The translations under genes were made by a program, and so were the position numbers. From Pseudomonas sp. P5_109 (GTDB lineage: Bacteria; Pseudomonadota; Gammaproteobacteria; Pseudomonadales; Pseudomonadaceae), in assembly GCF_034009455.1 (NCBI RefSeq), contig NZ_CP125380.1, forward strand, positions 241,501 to 305,500: 64,000 bases of DNA. Reading direction: 5' to 3'. Each line of letters begins with the position of its first letter. Positions within the stretch are counted from its first letter, which is position 1. This document shows, in pieces, positions 21,051-29,830 of this stretch. The notes beneath the pieces are model-generated. The model saw nothing but the letters and a program-made list of their open reading frames with translations, was not told the DNA's origin and made no database searches.

Positions 21051-21874
21051 ATTTCCCGCATCCGTTGATGGCGCCGGTCATCGAGCTGGCCTTGCAGGCG
21101 GGCGAGGCGATCCTGCCGTTCTGGCGCACAGGCACGGCCGTCACGGCGAAGGCTGATGATTCGCCGGTGACCGCTGCTGACCTGGCCGCGCACCACCTGA
21201 TTCTGGCCGGGCTGACGGCGCTCGATCCGAGCATCCCGGTGCTGTCCGAAGAGGACGCCAACATTCCCCAAAGCGTGCGGGCCGGATGGCAGCGCTGGTG
21301 GCTGGTCGATCCGCTGGACGGCACCAAGGAATTCATCAACGGCAGCGAAGAGTTCACCGTCAACATCGCCCTGATTGAAAATGGTCGAGTGGTGTTCGGT
21401 GTGGTGTCGATGCCGACCAACGGTCGTTTCTATGTCGGAGGCGCCGACCTCGGTGCCTGGCGTGGCGATAAAGGTGGCACGCCGGTGGCGATCAAGGTGC
21501 GTGATGCGCTGGTGCCAGGTGAGTCGTTCACCGTGGTCGCCAGCCGTCGCCATTCCAGCCCGGAGCAGGAGCGTTTGCTGGCGGGGCTGAGTGCAAGCCT
21601 TGGCGAGCTGCAACTGGCCAATATCGGCAGTTCGCTGAAGTTTTGCCTGCTGGCCGAAGGGGCGGCGGATTGCTATCCGCGCCTGGCTCCGACTTCGCAG
21701 TGGGACACGGCGGCGGCACAAGGCGTGCTGGAAGGTGCCGGCGGTGCGGTGCTGGAGTTGAGCGGTGAACCGTTCAGCTATCCGGCGCGGGAGTCGCTGT
21801 TGAATGCATTCTTCCTGGCGTTGCCGGCGAAGGCGGCGTGGCGGGATAAGCTGCTGGAATTGGCCCGCTCCTGA
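21047..21874 (+). CDS. cysQ: 3'(2'),5'-bisphosphate nucleotidase CysQ
   Basis: Lithium-sensitive phosphatase removing 3'-phosphoadenosine 5'-phosphate, a by-product of sulfate assimilation. The 275-residue protein has the metal-binding motifs SEED (residues about 67-70), DPLDGTKEF and the distal WDTAAAQGVLEGAGG. It starts within the nudE stop codon. Confidence 0.94.
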   Translation: MNFPHPLMAPVIELALQAGEAILPFWRTGTAVTAKADDSPVTAADLAAHHLILAGLTALDPSIPVLSEEDANIPQSVRAGWQRWWLVDPLDGTKEFINGSEEFTVNIALIENGRVVFGVVSMPTNGRFYVGGADLGAWRGDKGGTPVAIKVRDALVPGESFTVVASRRHSSPEQERLLAGLSASLGELQLANIGSSLKFCLLAEGAADCYPRLAPTSQWDTAAAQGVLEGAGGAVLELSGEPFSYPARESLLNAFFLALPAKAAWRDKLLELARS

Positions 21875-21888
21875 AATCACCTTAACTT

Positions 21889-22023
21889 TGTGGCGAGGGG
21901 GCTTGCCCCCGTTGGGCAGCGAAGCTGCCCCAAAAACATGCAATCTCATTGTGTCTGACACGCTGCGGACGCTGGACTTGGGAGTGCTGCGCACTCCAAC
22001 GGGGGCAAGCCCCCTCGCCACAG
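21889..22023. repeat. REP doublet, gcgagggg-type
   Basis: tgtggcgagggggcttgccc and its inverse with a longer spacer that itself repeats a degenerate inner palindrome. Confidence 0.83.
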
Positions 22024-22043
22024 GTTGTACAACACCCTCATAT

Positions 22044-22499
22044 TCAGCGGTGCAGCACATACTGCCCGACAAACCTCACCGCATCCTCATCACGGCCTTC
22101 ATTGACGACCCGCGTATGCAGGGTCAACCGCGCTCGGCTGTAGCGCTGGAAGGTGGTCAGGAATTTCTTCCAGATCACCGGATCCGGCGCCTGGCAAATG
22201 GCGTTGGCATCGCCCGTCACCGGCAGCGGATAGCTGATCTGCCCTTCCTGAATCACGATGTGCCCGTCGGTAATGCCTTCTTCCTTGAGGCGCAGATGCA
22301 GCCAGCCCCAACCGGCCAGGACCGCGCCGCAATACAGGCTGCCGCCGAACATGGTGCTCTTGTGGTTGACGTTGGCTTCCAGCGGCAAGTGCAGGCGCAG
22401 TTGCTGGTCATGCCAGTCGAGCACTTTGAGGCCCATGTCCCGGGTGAGGGGAATGTCGTGATGGAGGACTGATTCCAGTTGTCGACTGTCGCGGCTCAT
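22044..22499 (-). CDS. Thioesterase, YiiD C-terminal-like
   Basis: A 151-residue hot-dog protein. The segment LPLEANVNHKSTMFGGSLYC fits the putative-thioesterase domain found at the C-terminus of E. coli YiiD. The first residues MSRDSRQLESVLHHDIPLTR are helical and typical. It lies downstream of dctD on the same strand (41 bp), where P. aeruginosa has the dicarboxylate transporter dctP instead, so the local order differs. Substrate unknown. Confidence 0.78.
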   Translation of the reverse strand: MSRDSRQLESVLHHDIPLTRDMGLKVLDWHDQQLRLHLPLEANVNHKSTMFGGSLYCGAVLAGWGWLHLRLKEEGITDGHIVIQEGQISYPLPVTGDANAICQAPDPVIWKKFLTTFQRYSRARLTLHTRVVNEGRDEDAVRFVGQYVLHR

Positions 22500-22539
22500 T
22501 CAGGGGCCTCTAGCGTGAAGTGGATGATTGGACGTTAGC

Positions 22540-23934
22540 TCAGTCGAGGTCGTCAGGGTGGGCCGAGGCGCCACTGTCGGTGAAACTCAGACCGTGTTTG
22601 CGCAGTTTGTCGTGCAGGGTCTTGCGCGGAATGCCAAGGGCTTCGGCAACGCTGCGCACGGAGCTGTGCGAGCGTGCCAGTTCGGCGGCGATTAGGGTTC
22701 TTTCGAAGTTCTCCACTTGCTCGCTCAAACCGCCGCTGACGACTTCGACCCTGTTGTCAGCGCTGCCATCCGACGCGCTGTTGTCGAGGGCCAGTTCCAG
22801 CCCGAGGGCAAAACGTTCGGCGGCATTTTGCAGCTCGCGCACGTTGCCGGGCCAGGTGTGGCGCAGCAGCAAGGCACGTTGCCCCGGTTGCAGTTCATGG
22901 GGCGGCAAACCGTGGCGGGCACTGGCTTCATCGGCGAAATGCTGGAACAGCATCAGCGCATCTTCGCCCCGTTCGCGCAGTGGTGGAATCCGTAGCGGTG
23001 CGACGTTCAGGCGGTAATACAAGTCGGCACGGAAACGCCCTTGATCCGCCGCCTGGCGCAGGTCTTCCTTGGTCGCGGCGATGATGCGGATGTCCAGTGG
23101 GATCAGCTGGTTGCCGCCCAGGCGTTCGACCACCCGTTCTTGCAGCAAGCGCAACAGTTTTACCTGCACATCCAGGCTCATGCTTTCGATTTCATCGAGG
23201 AACAGCGTGCCGCCGTTGGCGAATTCGAACTTGCCGATACGGCGTTTCTGCGCGCCAGTGAAGGCGCCGGGCTCGTGGCCGAACAGCTCGCTCTCGACCA
23301 CCGATTCGGCCAGGGCACCGGCGTTGATCGCCACGAACGGTCCGTTGCGACGGTTCGATAAATCGTGCAGTGCCCGGGCCACGACTTCTTTGCCGGCGCC
23401 AGTTTCGCCGAGGATCAACACATCGGCCTTGGTCGCGGCCAGGGCGCCGATCTGCTCGCGTAGGCGCAGCATCGAAGGTGAGTGGCCAACCAGACGGGTG
23501 CTCAGTTCATTGCGGTCGCTCAAGGCCAGTCGCAGGCTGCGGTTGTCCAGCACCAGTCGGCGCAGGGCTAACGCGCGACGCACGCTGTCGAGCAGGGCGT
23601 CGCTGGCAAACGGCTTTTCCAAGAAATCATAGGCGCCGGCGCGCATGGCCTGCACGGCCAGCGGCACATCACCGTGGCCGGTGATAAGCAGCACCGGCAG
23701 CTCGGGGTCTTGGGCGTGCAGTTCGCTCAGCAGTTCCAGGCCATCCATGCCGGGCATGCGGATGTCGCTAACCACCACACCCGGCCAGTCACGCTCCAGT
23801 TGCGCGGCCAGGCCCTTGGCTTCGGCCAGCGGCAGGATTTTCAGGCCGGCCAGATCCAGCGTCTGGCTCAGGGCCTGGCGCAGATGGGGATCGTCGTCGA
23901 TCAACACGACCTGAATGCGGTTGTCGATGGTCAT
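22540..23934 (-). CDS. dctD: Sigma-54 response regulator DctD
   Basis: Enhancer-binding response regulator that activates C4-dicarboxylate transport genes with sigma-54. The 464-residue chain has a receiver domain with D57 (VVVSDIRMPGMDG), an AAA+ domain with Walker A ILGETGAGKEVVA, the sigma-54 contact loop GAFTGA and Walker B GGTLFLDEIES, and a Fis-type helix-turn-helix at the C-terminus (SVRSVAEALGIPRKTLHDKL). It overlaps dctB by four bases. Assignment to DctD rather than another family member rests on the neighbouring sensor and on synteny with rmlC. Confidence 0.9.
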   Translation of the reverse strand: MTIDNRIQVVLIDDDPHLRQALSQTLDLAGLKILPLAEAKGLAAQLERDWPGVVVSDIRMPGMDGLELLSELHAQDPELPVLLITGHGDVPLAVQAMRAGAYDFLEKPFASDALLDSVRRALALRRLVLDNRSLRLALSDRNELSTRLVGHSPSMLRLREQIGALAATKADVLILGETGAGKEVVARALHDLSNRRNGPFVAINAGALAESVVESELFGHEPGAFTGAQKRRIGKFEFANGGTLFLDEIESMSLDVQVKLLRLLQERVVERLGGNQLIPLDIRIIAATKEDLRQAADQGRFRADLYYRLNVAPLRIPPLRERGEDALMLFQHFADEASARHGLPPHELQPGQRALLLRHTWPGNVRELQNAAERFALGLELALDNSASDGSADNRVEVVSGGLSEQVENFERTLIAAELARSHSSVRSVAEALGIPRKTLHDKLRKHGLSFTDSGASAHPDDLD

Positions 23935-25745
23935 GCACTTCGGTCCTCGGACGGTTGCAGGCTCACGCCCGGTGCGCCTGGGCGCAGCTTCAGGGTAATC
24001 AGGGCGCCGCCCTCCTTGTGGTTGGCGAACGACAGTTCACCGCCGAAGGCGCGCATCAGGGTTTCGCAAATCGCCAGCCCCAACCCCAGGCCCTGGGTGC
24101 GGGTCTTGGTGGTGTAGAACGGCTCGCTGGCGCGCCCAAGGGCTTCCATGCAAAAGCCGGGGCCATTGTCGCGAATGTACAGGTTGACGCCATCGGCCGT
24201 GGATTGGGCACTTAGCCAGAGTTTACGTGGCGGGCCTTTTTCCGTCAGGGCATCCAGGGCGTTGGCCAGTAGATTACCGAGTACCTGGCGCAGGCGGGTT
24301 TCCCCGGCCTCGACCCACAGGGTGGCGGCTGGCAGATCTCGGATCAGCTCGACGTCCATGCTGCGTCGGCGCTTGGCCAGCAAGGCCAGGGCATCGTCTA
24401 GCGCCGGTTGCAGGGCGACGCTTTCCGGGGCGTGGCGGTCGCGTCGGGCGAAGGCGCGCAGGTGGGCGATGATCGAGGCCATGCGCCCGGTCAGTTCGCT
24501 GATCAATTTGAGGTTGCCGCGGGCATCGTCGGTGCGCTGGTGATCGAGCAGCACCTCGGCGTTTTCCGCGTAGCTGCGAATCGCTGCCAGCGGCTGATTG
24601 AGTTCGTGGCTGATGCTCGCCGACATCGTACCCAGTGCCGACAATTTGCCGGCCTGCACCAGGTCATCCTGGGCGCGTACCAGTTCCTGCTGGGCTTGTT
24701 CGCGTTCCAGCACTTCCTGTTTCAGGCGCCGGTTCAGGCCCTCGAGATCGCTGGTGCGCTCGGCGACCCGACCTTCCAGCTCGCGGCGGGCCTTGCCTTC
24801 AAAGGCAATGCGTTCGAGGTAATGGCGACGGCGCTGCATCATCAGGCCGAGCAGCAGCATCAACACCAGCAGCGTTGCACCGCCGATGGCCACCACCGTG
24901 CGCACCGGGCGGTCGATCAAGGTGCGCGGGGCGAGGATGCTGACGTCCCAGCCGGTTTCGGCGATTTGCTGGGTCTGGGTCAGCCAGGCATTGGGATTGA
25001 GCTTCAGCGGTTTTGGATCGCGGGTTGGATAGGGTTGGATCGCAGTGATGGCCTTGCTTTCTTCCTCGTTCAACGGGCGGGTCGAGCGGAATCGCCACTC
25101 TGGTCGCGAGGTGAGAATGACCACGCCGTTGTGGTCGGTCAGCAGCAGTTGTTCCGGGGTTTTGCCCCAGAGGCTTTCGGTGTGGTCGAGGTCGACCTTG
25201 ACCACCAGCACGCCGACGATTTTCTCGCCATCGCGTACGCCGGCGGCGAAGAAGTAACCGCGTTTGGCGGAGGTAGTGCCCAAACCGAAAAAACGCCCGA
25301 GTCGCCCGGCCATGGCTTCGCTGAAATACGGCCGGAAGGAAAAATTGCGCCCGACGAAACTGTCGTGCTTGTCCCAGTTGGAGGCGGCCAGGGTCTTGCC
25401 GGTGGCGTCCATCAGGTACATGACTTCGGCGCCGGTCTGGGTGGCGATGTTTTTCAGCAGGCGGTTGGCGTTGCCCTGGGTGACGCCATCGTCCGGTGCT
25501 CCGAGCACGGCGCGCAGGGCTGGCAGGTCGCCGAGGATCTGCGGCAGCACTTCATAGCGGTGCAGGGTACCCAGCAGGTTGGCGACATAGAGGTCGAGGG
25601 TCTGGCGATTCTGACTGGCCAACTCGCTACGGTAGTAACGCTCGGCCAGATGCTCCAGCGGCCACAGCAAGGGCGCCAGGCACAGTGCCAGCAGGGCCAG
25701 GCTGCGCCAACGGGGTCTGGGGGGAAGGGTCGGGGTCATGAGCAT
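23931..25745 (-). CDS. dctB: C4-dicarboxylate sensor kinase DctB
   Basis: Membrane sensor kinase for succinate, fumarate and malate. The 604-residue protein has a first membrane helix (about 14-32), a large periplasmic double PAS-like sensor (LDLYVANLLGTLHRYEVLPQ and GRNFSFRPYFSEAMAGRLGR), a second helix (VVAIGGATLLVLMLLLGLMM), a coiled-coil linker and a kinase core with SHELNQPLAAIRSY, N box RQVLGNLLANALDAL, DNGPGF and GLGLAIC. Two ATGs lie two codons apart at 25745 and 25739. A 20-nt hairpin (25748-25767) precedes the start. Confidence 0.92.
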   Translation of the reverse strand: MLMTPTLPPRPRWRSLALLALCLAPLLWPLEHLAERYYRSELASQNRQTLDLYVANLLGTLHRYEVLPQILGDLPALRAVLGAPDDGVTQGNANRLLKNIATQTGAEVMYLMDATGKTLAASNWDKHDSFVGRNFSFRPYFSEAMAGRLGRFFGLGTTSAKRGYFFAAGVRDGEKIVGVLVVKVDLDHTESLWGKTPEQLLLTDHNGVVILTSRPEWRFRSTRPLNEEESKAITAIQPYPTRDPKPLKLNPNAWLTQTQQIAETGWDVSILAPRTLIDRPVRTVVAIGGATLLVLMLLLGLMMQRRRHYLERIAFEGKARRELEGRVAERTSDLEGLNRRLKQEVLEREQAQQELVRAQDDLVQAGKLSALGTMSASISHELNQPLAAIRSYAENAEVLLDHQRTDDARGNLKLISELTGRMASIIAHLRAFARRDRHAPESVALQPALDDALALLAKRRRSMDVELIRDLPAATLWVEAGETRLRQVLGNLLANALDALTEKGPPRKLWLSAQSTADGVNLYIRDNGPGFCMEALGRASEPFYTTKTRTQGLGLGLAICETLMRAFGGELSFANHKEGGALITLKLRPGAPGVSLQPSEDRSA

Positions 25746-25747
25746 CA

Positions 25748-25767
25748 GGCGCCTGTGGGTACAGGCG
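25748..25767. promoter_or_regulatory. Hairpin upstream of dctB
   Basis: Perfect arms GCGCCTGT and ACAGGCGC with a four-base loop lie directly in front of the dctB start and after rmlC. No T-run follows on either strand, so it may affect dctB translation rather than terminate. Confidence 0.4.
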
Positions 25768-25820
25768 CATTATGCCTAGGCTTGCACGCCTTGGGTCAGC
25801 GGCATCTTGATGGGCGAGCG

Positions 25821-26366
25821 TCAGGCAAAGACGTCGGCATCCTTGAAAAATACCCCGGCCTGATCTTTCGCCGACAGCTGCGGCGTGCCTTGCAGTTGCC
25901 AGTCGATGGCCAGGTCCGGGTCGTCCCAGCGAATGCTGCGCTCGGCCGATGGCGTGTAGTAGTCGGTGGTTTTGTACAGGAACTCGGCAAATTCGCTCAA
26001 TACCACGAACCCGTGGGCGAAACCTTCCGGCACCCAGAGCTGACGATGATTGTCGGAGGACAGGCGCACGGCGACCCATTTACCGAAATGCGGCGAGCTG
26101 CGACGGATGTCTACGGCTACGTCCAGCACTTCACCGACCGTGACGCGGACCAGTTTTCCCTGGGTATTTTCCAGCTGGTAATGCAGGCCGCGCAGCACGC
26201 CCTTCTGCGAACGGGAGTGGTTGTCTTGAACGAATTCAGTGTCCAGTCCGGTGGCCTCCTTGAAGGCCCTGGCGTTGAAGCTTTCGTAGAAGAAACCACG
26301 TTCGTCACCAAAGACCTTGGGTTCGAGGATCAGAACACCGGGCAGGTCGGTGGTCACTACATTCAT
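25821..26366 (-). CDS. rmlC: dTDP-4-dehydrorhamnose 3,5-epimerase
   Basis: Cupin epimerase of dTDP-L-rhamnose synthesis, 181 residues. The core VFGDERGFFYESFN, GVLRGLHYQ with the catalytic His region, and the C-terminal AIDWQL block are present. The ATG at 26366 follows CTGGAGAGCC; the long extension to 26537 runs through a REP and is rejected. In P. aeruginosa rmlC ends the rmlBDAC operon directly before dctB. Here rmlB, rmlD and rmlA are not upstream, so the rhamnose genes are split and rmlC stands alone. Confidence 0.93.
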   Translation of the reverse strand: MNVVTTDLPGVLILEPKVFGDERGFFYESFNARAFKEATGLDTEFVQDNHSRSQKGVLRGLHYQLENTQGKLVRVTVGEVLDVAVDIRRSSPHFGKWVAVRLSSDNHRQLWVPEGFAHGFVVLSEFAEFLYKTTDYYTPSAERSIRWDDPDLAIDWQLQGTPQLSAKDQAGVFFKDADVFA

Positions 26367-26446
26367 GGTGGCTCTCCAGAAGCATGCGTTTAATGGCCGC
26401 CATTCTTGCGCAAAGTGCTGATCGAGGCGAGTACCAGAACAAAACC

Positions 26447-26530
26447 TGTGGGAGCGGGCTTGCTCGCGAAGGCGGTGTGTCAGCCGACATCGATGTTGCT
26501 GATACACCGCTTTCGCGAGCAAGCCCGCTT
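26447..26530. repeat. REP doublet with truncated second arm
   Basis: tgtgggagcgggcttgctcg followed by an inverted arm that ends at aagcccgctt without the usual cccaca. Confidence 0.8.
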
Positions 26531-26622
26531 TGACCAAATGGCGCCATGCGAGCCCCGGGGGGTTGCGTATCGCCCGAAGCGGTGGCGATATAGGCGCCTA
26601 ATAAAATTTCAGGGGTCGTTGT

Positions 26623-29535
26623 ATGCCGCTCGCCACGTTGATTCATCGCGCCAGTTTGCCTAGCCCGCAGGTGTCTGCGGAGCAGGCGCTAGAGCTGCTG
26701 GAAGAGCATTACGGGTTCAGCGGGCGGTTGCAGGCTCTCGGCAGCCAGCAAGACCTCAACTACCGCGTCGACAGCGAGCAGGGACGTTTCGTCCTGAAAA
26801 TCTGCCGTGGCGACTACGCGGTACTGGAGCTCCAGGCACAACATGCCGGGCTCAAGCACCTGGGCGCGCACCCCGATGTCCAAGTGCCGCGTGTTATCTC
26901 GGCGAAAAACGGCGCAGACCTGCTGTCTCTGGACGTGGGTGGCCAGGCGGTGCACGTTCGCCTGCTCGACTACATCGAAGGCCAGCCGCTGACCAGCCTC
27001 GATTATTTCACCCCGACGGTGGTGTCCGGCTTCGGTCGCCTGTGCGGCGAGATGGACCTGGCCCTGGCTGATTTCGACCATCCGGGCCTGGTGCGAACCC
27101 TGCAGTGGGACGCCCGCCATGCTCACGCCCTGATCGCGCACTTGCTGCCGGTGATCAAGGATGAAGCCCTGCGCAAACTGATCGTCGAAGCGTCCGAACA
27201 AGCCGAACGACATTTGCAGCCGCTGGAAGCCAAGCTGCCGGTGCAGGCCATTCACATGGACATCACCGACGACAACGTGGTTTGGCAGCGCGATGCGCAA
27301 CGCCATTGGCAGTTGCAAGGCGTGATCGATTTCGGCGACCTGGTGCGCACCTGGCGCATTACCGATCTGTCGGTGACCTGCGCCGCGCTGCTGCATCATG
27401 GCGAGGGCGATCCGTTCTGCATTTTGCCGGCAATCCAGGCCTATCACGCAGTCAACCCGTTGCAACACGAGGAGTTGCTGGCGCTGTGGCCGCTGATCGT
27501 CGCCCGCGCGGCGGTGCTGGTACTCAGTGGCGAACAGCAGGTCAGCATCGATCCGGGCAATGCCTACAGCCGCGATAACCTGGTCCATGAGTGGGAAATC
27601 TTCCGTGTGGCCACGTCGGTGCCGTTGGCGTTGATGGAAGCGGCGATCCTCACGGCCGTCGGCCACAACCTGCCCACCATCGGCAGCGAAGGCTTTGCAC
27701 CGCTGTTGCCGAGCCTGGTGGGACGTGAGTTCGCCTTGATCGACCTGGGTGTGCTCAGCCCGCATTTCGAGGCCGGGAACTGGGAACAGGAGGGAGTCGA
27801 TCAGCGCCTGCTGGATGAAGCGGCCGCGGCACACGGCCTGGCGGCCAGCCGCTACGGACAATACCGCCTGTCCCACACCCGCCCGGACAGCGCCACTGAA
27901 CCGGACACTTGCCCGTTGCACGTCGAGTTGCGCGTGCCTCAGGGCACGGCGGTCGAAGCGCCGTTTGCCGGGGTGGTGCATCACCCGTTGGCGGGTGTGT
28001 TGCAGCTGGACGGCCCGCAATTGAGTGTGCGGCTTTGGGGCGTCACGCCGTCGCTGCACAGCGGCGCGGCACTGGTCAAAGGCCAGGTATTGGGTTCGGT
28101 CAGCGGGCCTTTGCTCGTGCAGTTGTGCCGTGGCGCGTCGATCGATGCGCCGTTGTTCTGTGCACCTTCGCGCGCAGCGGCCTGGCAAGTGTTGTGCCCA
28201 TCACCGGCAGCCATGTTGGGCTTGGCCTGTGATGCCGAAGCCGAGCTCGATGGACCGACCTTGCTGGCCCGGCGCGATGCCAGCTTCGCCCGCACGCAAA
28301 AACACTATTACGTCGACCCGCCGCGCATCGAGCGTGGCTGGCGCAACCATTTGATCGACATGCAGGGCCGTTCCTACCTCGACATGCTCAACAACGTCGC
28401 GGTGTTGGGTCACGGCCATCCACGCATGGCGGCGGTCGCCAGTCGCCAGTGGTCATTGCTCAACACCAACTCGCGCTTCAACTACGCAGCCGTGGCTGAG
28501 TTCTCCGAACGGTTGCTGAAGTTGTCCCCTGACGGCATGGACCGCGTGTTCCTGGTCAACAGCGGCAGCGAGGCCAATGACCTGGCGATTCGACTGGCGT
28601 GGGCCTACAGCGGCGGGCGCGACGTGCTCAGCGTGCTGGAGGCCTATCACGGCTGGACGGTTGGCGCGGACTCGGTGTCGACCTCGATCGCCGACAACCC
28701 CAAGGCCTTGAGCAGCCGCCCGGACTGGGTGCACCCGGTAACAGCGCCGAACACCTATCGCGGTGAGTTCCGTGGACCTGACAGTGCGCCGGACTACGTA
28801 CGCAGCGTCGAACACAACCTGGCGAAAATCGCCGGGCAGAAACGCCAGCTGGCCGGTTTCATCTGCGAACCGGTGTACGGCAATGCCGGCGGTATCTCGC
28901 TGCCACCGGGCTACTTGCAGCAGGTCTATGGCATGGTCCGGGCGCAGGGCGGCGTGTGCATCGCCGACGAAGTGCAGGTCGGCTACGGGCGCATGGGCGA
29001 TTTTTTCTGGGGCTTCGAAGAGCAGGGCGTGGTGCCGGATATCATCACCATGGCCAAGGGCATGGGCAACGGCCAGCCACTGGGCGCGGTCATCACTCGC
29101 CGGGAGATCGCCGAGGCGCTGGAGGCCGAGGGTTACTTCTTCTCGTCCGCCGGCGGCAGCCCGGTCAGTTGCCAGGTCGGCATGGCCGTGCTGGATGTAA
29201 TGGAAGAGGAAAAACTCTGGGAGAACGCCCAGGTCGTTGGCGGGCACTTCAAGAAGCGCCTCGAAGCGTTGATCGATATTCATCCGTTAGTGGGCGCGGT
29301 GCACGGTTCCGGTTTCTACCTGGGTGTCGAACTGATCCGCAACCGCGAAACCCTGGAGCCGGCCACCGAAGAAACCACCGCGCTGTGCGATCGCTTGCGT
29401 GAACTGGGGATCTTCATGCAGCCGACCGGCGATTACCTGAACATCCTCAAGATCAAGCCACCGATGGTCACTTCGCGCCAGAGCGTGGATTTCTTCGTGG
29501 ACATGCTGTCGAAGGTGCTCACAGAGGGGTTGTAA
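26623..29535 (+). CDS. Kinase/M23-like/class III aminotransferase fusion
   Basis: A 970-residue three-part enzyme. Residues about 20-330 form an aminoglycoside/choline-kinase-like domain with HMDITDDNVVW and VIDFGD. Residues about 410-550 resemble an M23/lipoyl-like beta domain (GTAVEAPFAGVVHHPLAGVL) without the metal-binding histidines. Residues about 560-970 are a PLP class III aminotransferase (NSGSEANDLAIRLAW, DEVQVGYGRMGDFFWGFE, MAKGMGNG with the PLP lysine). The human counterparts of the two ends, hydroxylysine kinase and ETNPPL/PHYKPL, act as kinase then phospholyase, so sequential phosphorylation and elimination on an amino alcohol is a good hypothesis. Agmatine deiminase lies downstream. 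Confidence 0.85.
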   Translation: MPLATLIHRASLPSPQVSAEQALELLEEHYGFSGRLQALGSQQDLNYRVDSEQGRFVLKICRGDYAVLELQAQHAGLKHLGAHPDVQVPRVISAKNGADLLSLDVGGQAVHVRLLDYIEGQPLTSLDYFTPTVVSGFGRLCGEMDLALADFDHPGLVRTLQWDARHAHALIAHLLPVIKDEALRKLIVEASEQAERHLQPLEAKLPVQAIHMDITDDNVVWQRDAQRHWQLQGVIDFGDLVRTWRITDLSVTCAALLHHGEGDPFCILPAIQAYHAVNPLQHEELLALWPLIVARAAVLVLSGEQQVSIDPGNAYSRDNLVHEWEIFRVATSVPLALMEAAILTAVGHNLPTIGSEGFAPLLPSLVGREFALIDLGVLSPHFEAGNWEQEGVDQRLLDEAAAAHGLAASRYGQYRLSHTRPDSATEPDTCPLHVELRVPQGTAVEAPFAGVVHHPLAGVLQLDGPQLSVRLWGVTPSLHSGAALVKGQVLGSVSGPLLVQLCRGASIDAPLFCAPSRAAAWQVLCPSPAAMLGLACDAEAELDGPTLLARRDASFARTQKHYYVDPPRIERGWRNHLIDMQGRSYLDMLNNVAVLGHGHPRMAAVASRQWSLLNTNSRFNYAAVAEFSERLLKLSPDGMDRVFLVNSGSEANDLAIRLAWAYSGGRDVLSVLEAYHGWTVGADSVSTSIADNPKALSSRPDWVHPVTAPNTYRGEFRGPDSAPDYVRSVEHNLAKIAGQKRQLAGFICEPVYGNAGGISLPPGYLQQVYGMVRAQGGVCIADEVQVGYGRMGDFFWGFEEQGVVPDIITMAKGMGNGQPLGAVITRREIAEALEAEGYFFSSAGGSPVSCQVGMAVLDVMEEEKLWENAQVVGGHFKKRLEALIDIHPLVGAVHGSGFYLGVELIRNRETLEPATEETTALCDRLRELGIFMQPTGDYLNILKIKPPMVTSRQSVDFFVDMLSKVLTEGL

Positions 29536-29562
29536 CTACATCCCCCTGTAAATGCGGGCCAA

Positions 29563-29655
29563 TGTGGGAGCGGGCTTGCTCGCGAAGAGGCCGGTACATC
29601 CGACGCAAATATTGCGTCTGGAATGCCGCTTTCGCGAGCAAGCCCGCTCCCACAG
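29563..29655. repeat. REP doublet, gcgggctt-type
   Basis: Inverted tgtgggagcgggcttgctcg arms between the fusion gene and aguA. Confidence 0.88.
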
Positions 29656-29733
29656 GGACAGTGGTGTTAATTCGATTGTTATCGGCTTTTTATTGATTGT
29701 TTTTGTATTGCTGGATGTATGGTGCTTTAAAAG

Positions 29734-29747
29734 CCGATATTTATCGG
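29734..29747. promoter_or_regulatory. Palindromic operator candidate upstream of aguA
   Basis: Perfect arms CCGATA and TATCGG with two central bases in an AT-rich stretch 84 bp before aguA. Position and symmetry fit a repressor site; no regulator gene is adjacent. Confidence 0.35.
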
Positions 29748-29830
29748 ATATAAAGTGACACAGTCCACGGCGTGTACCACTGCGCTTTCCATTTCTGTCA
29801 GGTATCAATGCCACTCCGGAGTCCTGAGCC

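Noticed and set aside
24408..26393. A 661-codon + strand open frame opposite dctB and rmlC
   Set aside because: Antisense to two well-supported genes with intact kinase and epimerase motifs; no ribosome binding site or domain support.
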